A DNA stretch of 64,000 bases, taken from NCBI RefSeq assembly GCF_009831625.1, contig NZ_WUUS01000013.1:1-64000 (forward strand). The letters are read 5' to 3'. The notes under the pieces were generated by a model. It had not been told where the DNA came from and made no database searches. It worked only from the letters and a program-made list of their open reading frames with translations. The DNA is from Halobaculum saliterrae (GTDB taxonomy: Archaea; Halobacteriota; Halobacteria; Halobacteriales; Haloferacaceae). Shown piece after piece: positions 9,039-17,014 of this stretch (positions are counted from its first letter, which is position 1; every line of letters begins with the position of its first letter). Both the position numbers and the translations under genes were made by a program.

Positions 9039-10025
9039 TCAGTTTGATCCAGCTGCATCTTCGATCAGCTGTCTTGCTCGCTCTTCGTTTCCGAGTGGGT
9101 TGACCGTCGTGCCATCGATGAGAAGCGTGGGTGTGGCGTCGACACCGGCATCGCTCGCAGCCCTGTCAGTCGCCCGTAGCGTTTCGTCGTACTGGTTTTC
9201 TTGGATCGCCGTGCGGATCGACGCTGTCTCGGAGATGCCTGCGGCCTGAGCAAACTCGACCAATCTCTCGGCGGTCGCCCACTGGTCACTCTCGGGTGGC
9301 TGATTCCGGAACACGTATTCGTGAAATGCCCAGTATGAGGCTGGCTTGGTGTTCCAGACAGCTAACCCGGCTTGGCCGGCTGCGGGTGCATCGGGGCCCA
9401 AAAATGGGTCGCCACCGATATATGCGAGATTGCGGAACTCGAGCGCGATTGTTCCTGGTTCCACGTAGTCCGTCACGAGTTGTGAAAGCATCTCCGTACT
9501 GAACTGGGCGCAGTACGGACACTTCCAGCTCCCGAAGTATGTGACCGTGATATCGGCATCAGCAGACCCCATCGTCGCATATCGGGATTCGCTAGGCGAG
9601 TCGGGAATCGGGGCAGTGGCGACGGTGCCCGCATCACCTCCGGCATTCGCACCACCCTCCGGTTCAGTATTCGTGTTATCAGAGAGGGCGGTGGCTCCGG
9701 CCACGAGACCAATAGTGGTGGCACCGCCACCGGCAAGGAGGAGTTGTCGGCGGGTCATTCCTCCGATAGCAGCTCCGACACCTCCCTCGAAGAACCGCTC
9801 TGAGAACGTGCGTGAATCGACGGCTGCGTCCGCACGTTTGTAGTCCACACGTGAGAGGTCGTCGGGATGGGCCGCGAGCCAGTGTCTGTAGAGCTGCTCG
9901 TCAGTTTCGTCACCGAGTTGTTCACCACAATAATGGCAGGCGCTGTGAGCGTTCCATGTGTGGTCACGCGCTGCTCCAGCTGTTTCGAATTGATCTGTAC
10001 AGATCGGGCAGGTATGGGCAGTCAT
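9039..10025 (-). CDS. DsbA-like thiol oxidoreductase with N-terminal zinc fingers
   Basis: 328 residues with an unusual layout. Residues 1-55 hold two Cys2His2-type units (C6, C9, H22, H27 and C30, C33, H48, H53). Residues 91-115 are a Tat-like RRQ followed by a hydrophobic anchor. A thioredoxin fold follows with active site CPYC (169-172) and the cis-Pro segment DATPTLLIDG. The enzyme part should oxidise thiols outside the cell and be recycled by the adjacent DsbB. The zinc-finger segment would face the cytoplasm if the anchor is not cleaved. Confidence 0.85.
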   Translation of the reverse strand: MTAHTCPICTDQFETAGAARDHTWNAHSACHYCGEQLGDETDEQLYRHWLAAHPDDLSRVDYKRADAAVDSRTFSERFFEGGVGAAIGGMTRRQLLLAGGGATTIGLVAGATALSDNTNTEPEGGANAGGDAGTVATAPIPDSPSESRYATMGSADADITVTYFGSWKCPYCAQFSTEMLSQLVTDYVEPGTIALEFRNLAYIGGDPFLGPDAPAAGQAGLAVWNTKPASYWAFHEYVFRNQPPESDQWATAERLVEFAQAAGISETASIRTAIQENQYDETLRATDRAASDAGVDATPTLLIDGTTVNPLGNEERARQLIEDAAGSN

Positions 10026-10129
10026 TCGTGATCACTACTCCAGGTGGCAGATTTCATAGCCTCCGTGTTGTGCTCTCATAGTGAGCTGTATTGTCGGTAA
10101 CTGTGGCATTGTTTTATGACTCGCTGTCA

Positions 10130-10603
10130 TCAGCGGCGGAGATATGCGACGAGGCAGGTCGTCAGGAGACAGAGGAGAATGAGAATTGCCACGCCGAGAT
10201 GGGTCGTCACGATGATCGGTTGGAGATCTTCCGTGACGGTCAATCCTCCGAGGATAACCTGTAAGGGAAGGAGGACGAGAGCGGCAGTGGCCGACCATTT
10301 GACAATCGGGGTATTCCGGTGTGTCACCCATGCTCCAACGGTCGTGCCGACGATCAGAACCCCGGCCGTCATCGCCAGTCCACGGTGAGCCCACTCTGCG
10401 AAGATTTGGAGTGCAGAGTATGGCGAGTTAGTAATGATCTCGGGTTGGAGGAAGGGAACCCACGTCCCGTAGCAGGTCGGCCAATCGGGACAGGAAAGTC
10501 CAGCACCGATTGCACTAGTGTAGGCTCCGAGAAGCATCACGATATACGTCACTAGTAGCGTGAAACCGGCGATATGCCTGTACCTGACCGGAGTCTTCGA
10601 CAT
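10130..10603 (-). CDS. Half-size heme A synthase (CtaA/COX15 family)
   Basis: About 157 residues from MSKTPVRYRH; 10645 is an alternative start. Four TM helices. The motif GAGLSCPDWPTCYG follows helix 1, EWAHRG carries the Glu/His pair of helix 2, and THLG supplies a further His in helix 4. Full-length enzymes have two such four-helix halves; this has one, as known for some archaeal enzymes that may work as dimers. It would convert heme O to heme A for terminal oxidase. No oxidase subunit gene is in the window. Confidence 0.82.
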   Translation of the reverse strand: MSKTPVRYRHIAGFTLLVTYIVMLLGAYTSAIGAGLSCPDWPTCYGTWVPFLQPEIITNSPYSALQIFAEWAHRGLAMTAGVLIVGTTVGAWVTHRNTPIVKWSATAALVLLPLQVILGGLTVTEDLQPIIVTTHLGVAILILLCLLTTCLVAYLRR

Positions 10604-10817
10604 CGTGGTTCGCAAGTAGTGCCAGCGAGCTCGGGATTGAGACATAATATTGGGTAGGGGCTCCGATTCGCGGTGTGATGAGTTGATGACTTAGAAACAA
10701 AGTGTTAGGCCGGATTCCCAGTAAGTGGGACACCGCCTGCTATTCATTGAGGAGCCGTCTCATGATATTGGTAAGAAGCCCCACGGTTTGTAGGGAACAC
10801 CCCTATACGCCGATAGC

Positions 10818-11792
10818 ATGATGGCTCAAGAACATACCCAGGAACGGTCAATAGATGAACGCGATCGTGAGGTGAAGCCAGCCAACGACAACACCTGTCC
10901 CGAGTGTCAGGGCCATATCACCCAGAATGGCGATAACGGTGAGGCGACCTGCGAAAGCTGTGGGTTGGTTTTTGAAGATAATTCAATCGACCACGGTCCT
11001 GAGTGGCGTGCGTTCACGTCAGACGAACGCGATGAAAAGAGTCGGGTCGGGGCTCCGACGACGCAGCTGATGCACGACAAGGGACTCAGCACGACTATCG
11101 GCTGGCAGGACAAAGACGCCTACGGACAGGCTGTCTCCGGTCGCAAACGTGCTCAATTACAGCGCCTTCGGACGTGGGACGAGCGGTTCCGGACGAAGGA
11201 TGCCCACGAGCGGAATCTCAAGCAAGCGCTCGGGGAGATCAGCCGCATGGCGTCCGCCCTAGGACTTCCGGAATCGGTTCGGGAAACTGCAGGCGTCCTG
11301 TACCGGCGTGCTGTAGAGCAGAACCTGCTCCCCGGTCGCTCGATCGAAGGAATGTCGACGGCGTCGTTGTACGCGGCTGCCCGACAGCACGGAATGCCAC
11401 GGCCGCTGACTGAGTTCGCCGACGTCAGCCGTGTCGAGAAAATCCGGATCCAGCGAGCGTACCGATATCTGTCCCGAGAACTCGGGCTGGAGATCAAGCC
11501 CGAGGACCCCACGCAATATATCCCACAATTCGCGTCATCGCTTGACGTGAGCGACGAAGCAGAACGGCGCTCTCGGGAACTACTTGAGGTAGCTACAAAT
11601 AATGCCGTCCACAGTGGGAAAAGTCCAGCCGGGTTGGCGGCTGCCGCGCTGTATGCTGCGACCCACCTCACGAACGAGCAGCTCACACAGGAGACGGTGA
11701 GTGAGGTCGCCCACGTGAGTCGAGTCACGATCCGGAATCGATACCAAGAGCTTCTCGAGGTGTACAAGGAGAATGACCAACCAGACAGATAG
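10818..11792 (+). CDS. tfb: Transcription initiation factor TFB
   Basis: 324 residues. N-terminal zinc ribbon CPEC...CESCG (about residues 33-52) is followed by the B-finger segment DHGPEWRAFTSDERDEKSRVGAP. Two cyclin repeats follow, the second ending with the recognition helix VSRVTIRNRYQEL that reads the BRE. It recruits RNA polymerase to TBP-TATA. Haloarchaea carry several TFBs with partly separate regulons; another is at 54688-55614. Just before the start codon, TAGGG/CCCTA (about 10787-10800) can form a small hairpin. Confidence 0.95.
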   Translation: MMAQEHTQERSIDERDREVKPANDNTCPECQGHITQNGDNGEATCESCGLVFEDNSIDHGPEWRAFTSDERDEKSRVGAPTTQLMHDKGLSTTIGWQDKDAYGQAVSGRKRAQLQRLRTWDERFRTKDAHERNLKQALGEISRMASALGLPESVRETAGVLYRRAVEQNLLPGRSIEGMSTASLYAAARQHGMPRPLTEFADVSRVEKIRIQRAYRYLSRELGLEIKPEDPTQYIPQFASSLDVSDEAERRSRELLEVATNNAVHSGKSPAGLAAAALYAATHLTNEQLTQETVSEVAHVSRVTIRNRYQELLEVYKENDQPDR

Positions 11793-11839
11793 TTTGGATG
11801 GCGAATCAGTACCGAATGATCTGCAGCCCGAATTCTAAT

Positions 11840-12067
11840 ATGGGAGGGTTCCCGGTCCAGACCGAAATCGACGTGTTGGAAATACTAGTAGATCGGTCTT
11901 CATGCCACGTAATGGAGATTGCTACTGCCGTTGATGGACATCCCATTACTGTTGACCAGACATGTACTCATCTCCATAATGCCGAATGCATCCGTCCACT
12001 CGGCATGGGACTCTACGAAATCACCGAAGAGGGACAACGACGACTCGAAACTCAGCACCGGTCATAA
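11840..12067 (+). CDS. Small winged-helix protein
   Basis: 75 residues from MGGFPVQTEIDVLEIL. The pattern helix-helix-turn-helix (VMEIATAVDGHPITVDQTCTHL in outline), then GMGLYEITEEGQRRLE, is a classic wHTH with the wing ending in ITEEG. A start at 11798 is open but its extra residues look unlike coding sequence. It lies just after TFB in the same direction and may act as a local regulator. Targets unknown. Confidence 0.65.
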   Translation: MGGFPVQTEIDVLEILVDRSSCHVMEIATAVDGHPITVDQTCTHLHNAECIRPLGMGLYEITEEGQRRLETQHRS

Positions 12068-12229
12068 CACTCTGCTACCAGTGTCACCATGTCAATACTC
12101 GTTCCGCGACTCTTTCGTCAACTCTCCCGTTTCGAGTTGGGATTACGATCTGTCCCTGATTCGTACCATCGCGAGAACCCTCGAAGGACAATCGGACACC
12201 ATATCCCGACGAATACGTACAATCGAATA

Positions 12230-12607
12230 ATGGGAGACAATCCAGTATTGTCCGAGGACACGCCAGCCTTACAGGATGTCCTCGATGCGCTGGATGATCC
12301 CGAGTGCCGGGCTATTCTCGGTAAAACCGTTGAACCCATGACTGCGAACGAACTCATCGAAGCCTGTGACATTCCCAAGTCGACCGTGTATCGGAAACTA
12401 GAGCTGCTCAGCTCCGCTTCTCTCGTGCGGGAGCGGGATTCGATCAACCCGGGTGGTGGACGAGTCACCCACTACGAACGGTCGTTCGACGACGTAACGA
12501 TCTCTATGGACGAGACAGGTGAGTTTTCGGTAAGCGTCGACCGGCCACCACAGTCGGCTGATGAACGGCTTGCGGACATCTGGTCGATGATGGGTGACGA
12601 GGTATGA
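12230..12607 (+). CDS. ArsR-like helix-turn-helix regulator
   Basis: 125 residues from MGDNPVLSED. The region DALDDPECRAILGKTVEPMTANELIE leads to the recognition helix IPKSTVYRKLELL, then a wing with GGGRVTHYERSF. This is the usual ArsR-type fold of haloarchaeal regulators. The stop overlaps the next start by four bases (ATGA), so it is translationally coupled to the small membrane protein downstream, a pairing seen often in haloarchaea. The long in-frame extension upstream to 12089 lacks homology and is probably not translated. Confidence 0.75.
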   Translation: MGDNPVLSEDTPALQDVLDALDDPECRAILGKTVEPMTANELIEACDIPKSTVYRKLELLSSASLVRERDSINPGGGRVTHYERSFDDVTISMDETGEFSVSVDRPPQSADERLADIWSMMGDEV

Positions 12608-12882
12608 ACGAATTCATAACTGCCATCGCTGTGGTCAAGTCCATCATTTTGGTGCTTGGCACCAGAATCACATACATCGCGCTCAAAGCCTATCGTCGGA
12701 CAGGTGAGGATTCGTTACGGATTCTGGGTGTCGGGTTCGGTATCATCTCCGTCGGAGTACTGCTGAGCGGTGTGGCCAATCAGTTCTTTTCGGTCTCACT
12801 AGGACTGGGGGTGTTGGTCAACAGCGTATTCGTCGCTATTGGTCTCGCTGTCATCATGTACTCCCTCCGGATTCAGAAATGA
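12604..12882 (+). CDS. Small membrane protein coupled to HTH regulator (DUF7521-like)
   Basis: 92 residues with three hydrophobic helices. Between helix 1 and 2 lies YIALKAYRRTGEDSLRILGVGFG, which I recall from the DUF7521 family that is usually partnered with a wHTH gene. It overlaps the regulator by four bases. A role as membrane sensor for the regulator is plausible but unproven. Confidence 0.7.
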   Translation: MNEFITAIAVVKSIILVLGTRITYIALKAYRRTGEDSLRILGVGFGIISVGVLLSGVANQFFSVSLGLGVLVNSVFVAIGLAVIMYSLRIQK

Positions 12883-13081
12883 TCACTACGTTCACACGGA
12901 AGTATGAACCGGAGATCTCTGATATCAGGCGAAAAGGTACAGATGGCGTATCAACTAATCTGAATTTGTACCAGAGGCAAAACAATCCCAACGAGATTAA
13001 TAGTGTCACAGCAATACCCGACCATCGAAGCGTGATTGGACCCGTACTTAACATCCCGCTCATTGACCCTATCCAGATACC

Positions 13082-14488
13082 ATGAACATGCCATCTGAAC
13101 GGTCATATCGATCGTGGGCGATCCGTGGAGTGATACTTGTGGTTGTCATCGGTCTTCTGGCGCCGACGGCAGTCTCCGCGTTCACCTACGAGCCGACTAC
13201 ACTCCAACCCGGGACGATCGAAAGGCCGGCAAATGGAACGACGGTCATCTCGGTACAGGGTTTCAAGATCGCAGGGCAGGAAAGCGGTAAGAAACCGGCT
13301 CGTCTCGTTGGAGTCGGCCCAAAGGGGAACGTTGAGTGGGTGTACAATGGACGCGAGAACGGCATAGTATGGTTTTATGATGTGGATCCGCTGGAGAATG
13401 GGTCGCTCCTCATCACTGGAACGAAGCCTGGAGAAACAGTGGTCACCGTCTGGGATCCTCAAACGCAGCGGGCCGAGTGGTCGCGGACGTTCGACTGGGA
13501 AGACACTCATGATGTCGACCTCGTCAACGGCGATCAGTTACTCGTCGCCAACATGCGGAACTACAATGAATCGACGGGCAAAAACAACGACAGACTACTC
13601 CTCTACGACCTCTCGAAAGACGATGTCGTCTGGGAATGGAAATTCCGTAAGAATGGCTACAACCGAAGCGGTGGCGGGAAGTACACTGACGACTGGACGC
13701 ACGTCAACGACGTCGATAAGATCGGCCAAGGTCGATATCTCGCCTCTCCCAGAAATTATGACCAGGTGATCGCGGTCAATCGATCCACGAAGAACGTCAC
13801 GATGCGGCTCGGCTCGGACGAGAACTGGGATACGATGTACGAACAGCACAATCCACAGTATCTCGAAAGTAAGAACGGAACCGAGACACTGCTGGTCGCC
13901 GACAGCGAGAACGATCGTATCGTGGAATATGCGAAAACCAATGGAAATTGGACCCGAACATGGCTGCTCAGAGGGAGTTTTAACTGGCCTCGAGACGCCG
14001 ACCGGCTCCCGAACGGCAATACGCTGGTCACGGACACGCTCAATCACCGTGTCATGGAGGTGACCCCGAATGGTGAGGTCATCTGGGAGTTCTACGCTCC
14101 GTGGGGAACGTACGAGGCCGAGCGTATGCGGCTTGGAGATGAGCCCGGTGGCCCGACCATCCGAGATCAAAACTCGACTGGGACAGCTACACTCACCGAG
14201 AGCATTGCGCTGACACCCGGCACGGGCGACCGCTCTACGTTTGCAGAATGGGTAACCAACACGTTTGCCGGCACGCCGATTGATTCCGAGGTGGCGTGGC
14301 TTGCCGATCGGTGGGCACATATCACACCGTGGATTCGTCCCGTCTGGATGGGATCGTGGGATTTCGCCCGGACAGTTCTTGCCGGAGGAGTGGTCCTCGG
14401 ATGGCTCACCGTCGACGCCATATGCCATCGAACTCAGATCATTCATCGACTGAGAACTGTCGGCACTCGAGTTGGATCGCGAATATGA
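13082..14488 (+). CDS. Arylsulfotransferase-like surface beta-propeller protein, copy 1
   Basis: 468 residues. N-terminal signal anchor (about 12-32), a beta-propeller with repeated NG-x-LL and HDVDL/HVNDVD/HNPQYLE motifs, and a C-terminal membrane helix near residue 430. The segment FNWPRDADRLPNGNTLVTDT is shared almost word for word with the next gene. The fold belongs to the ASST/NHL group. Haloarchaeal members are annotated as arylsulfotransferases, but sulfate transfer is not shown. The domain would face outside, held by the C-terminal helix. Confidence 0.8.
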   Translation: MNMPSERSYRSWAIRGVILVVVIGLLAPTAVSAFTYEPTTLQPGTIERPANGTTVISVQGFKIAGQESGKKPARLVGVGPKGNVEWVYNGRENGIVWFYDVDPLENGSLLITGTKPGETVVTVWDPQTQRAEWSRTFDWEDTHDVDLVNGDQLLVANMRNYNESTGKNNDRLLLYDLSKDDVVWEWKFRKNGYNRSGGGKYTDDWTHVNDVDKIGQGRYLASPRNYDQVIAVNRSTKNVTMRLGSDENWDTMYEQHNPQYLESKNGTETLLVADSENDRIVEYAKTNGNWTRTWLLRGSFNWPRDADRLPNGNTLVTDTLNHRVMEVTPNGEVIWEFYAPWGTYEAERMRLGDEPGGPTIRDQNSTGTATLTESIALTPGTGDRSTFAEWVTNTFAGTPIDSEVAWLADRWAHITPWIRPVWMGSWDFARTVLAGGVVLGWLTVDAICHRTQIIHRLRTVGTRVGSRI

Positions 14489-14548
14489 CCTCTGTCATGA
14501 TACGACCAATTAAAACGACCATTCAGCCGAAGCAAGAATCATCCACCG

Positions 14549-15886
14549 ATGCCTAAGAACTCGATCGTCCCTGGAGCCGGGAATCAACTCCCATCTACTT
14601 CCCGTGGTACACTCTTGATCCTCGCCGGAATCCTACTCTTAGTAGGAACACTTACCGTAAGCGCCGTGCTAGCGCCATCGATCGGACAAACAGACGCGTC
14701 TGATCACCAGTCCCTCACACTTGTCGGATCACAGGGAGGTGGCCCGGGGTGGCACGAGTACGGCAGCGTCTATCTTCTCAACGGTACGACCGTCACGTGG
14801 AGTGAGTTGAGCGCAGACAGCTATTTCGACGTGACGAAAACCGAGAATGGAACCGTCCTAGCCGGGTTTATGGATAGTGGGTACGCTTCGTGTGGTCCAT
14901 ACGAATCGCCATGCACGCGTACTGGATTCCGGGTCATCGACCCACAGCCTAACCCTCGCGTCCTTTCTGAGTATAGTTTTCCCGTGAGGACGAGCAAAAA
15001 CAGCGAAGTTCACGACGTCGAACAGCTCGAATCAGGAGAATACCTGCTCACCGACATGGAGTACGAGCGAATTTTCACCGTCAAAGATGGTGAGGTCACT
15101 TGGCAGTGGAACGCAAGTTCGTTTTACGATGCCCCACCAGACTCCACGACGACTGACTGGCTCCACATCAATGATGTCGATGTCATCGATGAGGGTCGGT
15201 ATCTCGTCTCAGTCCGCAACGCCAACCAACTCGTGATTGTTGAGCGTGGTGAAGGGGTTGTTGAAGTTATTAATAAGGATACGACTGATTCAAACGACGC
15301 GAACTGCCGCAAGTCCGGACAGCTCACAGATTATGACGGAGACGGACAGATACGATGCGGTGATCCCACAGTTCTCGACCATCAGCACAACCCCCAGTGG
15401 CTCGGGGAGGACGCTGTCCTTGTTGCCGACAGCGAGAATGATCGCGTGGTTGAACTCCACCGGACTGCGAACGGCAGTTGGACACCAGCGTGGACACTCG
15501 AACGTGCTGGTGGTGTCGCGTTCAACTGGCCCCGCGACGCCGATCGACTCCCGAATGGAAATACGTTGATAACGGATACGCTGAATCGACGTATTGTCGA
15601 AGTGAACGAATCGGGAGAAATTGTCTGGAGCGTCCAAACGGATCGAATTCCGTACGAAGCAGATCGACTCCCAGTTGGTGAGTCTGTGGGAGCACCTCAG
15701 TATACTACAGATTCGGAGTCGAACAACACTCTCTCTGATGACGTACCAGTACTTTCGCTGATGCTCGTCGGCCTCCGAGCAGTTATTCCGTCGACACCGT
15801 TCTGGTTCCGCGAGCCACAACTCGGGCTCATAATCCTATCAGTGCTTTCCGTCCTTGTAGGTATTGTAGATGAATTGTCGAGGTGA
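14549..15886 (+). CDS. Arylsulfotransferase-like surface beta-propeller protein, copy 2
   Basis: 445 residues. N-terminal hydrophobic segment (about 24-44), a propeller with VHDVEQLESGEYLLTD, HINDVDVIDEG, HNPQWLGEDAVLVADSEND and FNWPRDADRLPNGNTLITDT, then a C-terminal hydrophobic stretch. It is a tandem paralogue of the gene 60 bases upstream, with the same order of motifs but diverged loops; an extra Cys-containing loop (CGPYESPCTR) is found only here. Likely co-transcribed with copy 1. Confidence 0.8.
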   Translation: MPKNSIVPGAGNQLPSTSRGTLLILAGILLLVGTLTVSAVLAPSIGQTDASDHQSLTLVGSQGGGPGWHEYGSVYLLNGTTVTWSELSADSYFDVTKTENGTVLAGFMDSGYASCGPYESPCTRTGFRVIDPQPNPRVLSEYSFPVRTSKNSEVHDVEQLESGEYLLTDMEYERIFTVKDGEVTWQWNASSFYDAPPDSTTTDWLHINDVDVIDEGRYLVSVRNANQLVIVERGEGVVEVINKDTTDSNDANCRKSGQLTDYDGDGQIRCGDPTVLDHQHNPQWLGEDAVLVADSENDRVVELHRTANGSWTPAWTLERAGGVAFNWPRDADRLPNGNTLITDTLNRRIVEVNESGEIVWSVQTDRIPYEADRLPVGESVGAPQYTTDSESNNTLSDDVPVLSLMLVGLRAVIPSTPFWFREPQLGLIILSVLSVLVGIVDELSR

Positions 15887-16136
15887 TTATTAAAAGAGTT
15901 TGAAGTAATACAAAACACGATATTGAAGGCGAAAAGAAGGGTAGTACGAGTGCTTTTGAGATGATCTTGAAACAGGAGAGCCGTACTAGAGAGTGGCCCA
16001 TATAAGACAGTCACGGTCGGGTCGAAACGCCAGTATCAGTCCGCATGCGTATCCTGTGTACTACCTGCGTACACCCGCAACTATTGGGACTCGGATCAAT
16101 AAACAGGAAGGTACAACCGACTTCAGTGCAAAAACT

Positions 16137-16865
16137 ATGGCAATGGAGATGCGACTACGGCAGCGAGGTCGAAGTTTGCTAACGGCCGTTACATTAGCCG
16201 TAAGTGGATTTTTTGTTGGAGCACTTTTCGTTTTTCTCACGATTCAAGGGCTGATTTTCGCAGGTGTCGATGTGATGAATGCGCCAGCGGTTCAGCTCGT
16301 TATCTCGACGGTGATGTTGCAGGGTGTCGCCTTTGGACTGTTGGCGCTCGGGTATCTCAAGCTGAGTGGACTCGGGTTTGACTTTCTTGCACTCCGCCGG
16401 CCGACTCTGCGAGACGGAGGGTGGATCGTCAGCGGACTCACCGTCTTTTTTGTCCTCTATGTGGCAATGAATTTCGCCATCTCGGCACTCGGAATCCCAG
16501 TCGCTGAAAATCAAGTAGCCCAAATTGGGGCCAAAAATCCCGACGTACTCCTGCTGTTGGTACCATTCTCCTTACTGCTCATCGGTCCTGGTGAGGAACT
16601 TCTATTCAGAGGTCTCATTCAAGGAACGCTTCGACAAACGTTTCGACCGTGGAGTGCGATCGTCATCGCGAGTGCGATCTTCGCAGTAAGTCACGCGTCA
16701 GCGCTCACCGGCGATGGTCAATTCACCTACATGTCCGTTGTATTCATACTCGCGCTTATCCTCGGTGTCACCTACGAATACGCGGAGAATCTCATCATCC
16801 CCGCGGTGATACACGGTGTTTATAATGCTATACTATTCTCCTTCCTCTATTTGCAAGTAACGTGA
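16137..16865 (+). CDS. CPBP-family intramembrane metalloprotease, paralogue
   Basis: 242 residues from MAMEMRLRQRG. Motifs are EELLFRG, FAVSHASA and HGVYNAILF, matching the EExxxR, FxxxH and HxxxN of the family. Close to the 7791-8516 protein throughout, including AENQVAQIGAKNPDVLLLLVP versus its counterpart. An in-frame extension to 15993 precedes it, but the paralogue's length favours 16137. The two copies on opposite strands suggest a duplication within this element. Confidence 0.85.
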   Translation: MAMEMRLRQRGRSLLTAVTLAVSGFFVGALFVFLTIQGLIFAGVDVMNAPAVQLVISTVMLQGVAFGLLALGYLKLSGLGFDFLALRRPTLRDGGWIVSGLTVFFVLYVAMNFAISALGIPVAENQVAQIGAKNPDVLLLLVPFSLLLIGPGEELLFRGLIQGTLRQTFRPWSAIVIASAIFAVSHASALTGDGQFTYMSVVFILALILGVTYEYAENLIIPAVIHGVYNAILFSFLYLQVT

Positions 16866-16911
16866 GTTTCTCAGTTGGTCTGGCAACTGTTGGACCCAAG
16901 GATCATCATAA

Positions 16912-16949
16912 CTGAGTATTAATAACTCAGAGCAATCCAATTATTAATA
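16912..16949 (+). promoter_or_regulatory. Candidate operator and TATA of the Zn/Cd ATPase gene
   Basis: A perfect 6-bp inverted repeat CTGAGT-N7-ACTCAG (16912-16930) lies directly before the AT-rich run ttattaata (about 16941-16949), itself about 65 bases before the ATPase start. A palindrome touching a TATA element is what a metal-sensing repressor site would look like. The cognate regulator is not identified. Confidence 0.4.
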
Positions 16950-17014
16950 TGGCCTAGAAAATCCCCATTACATAGCAGCCAGGTTAATAATGTTCCAGCA
17001 CCTGGACCCTGCTA

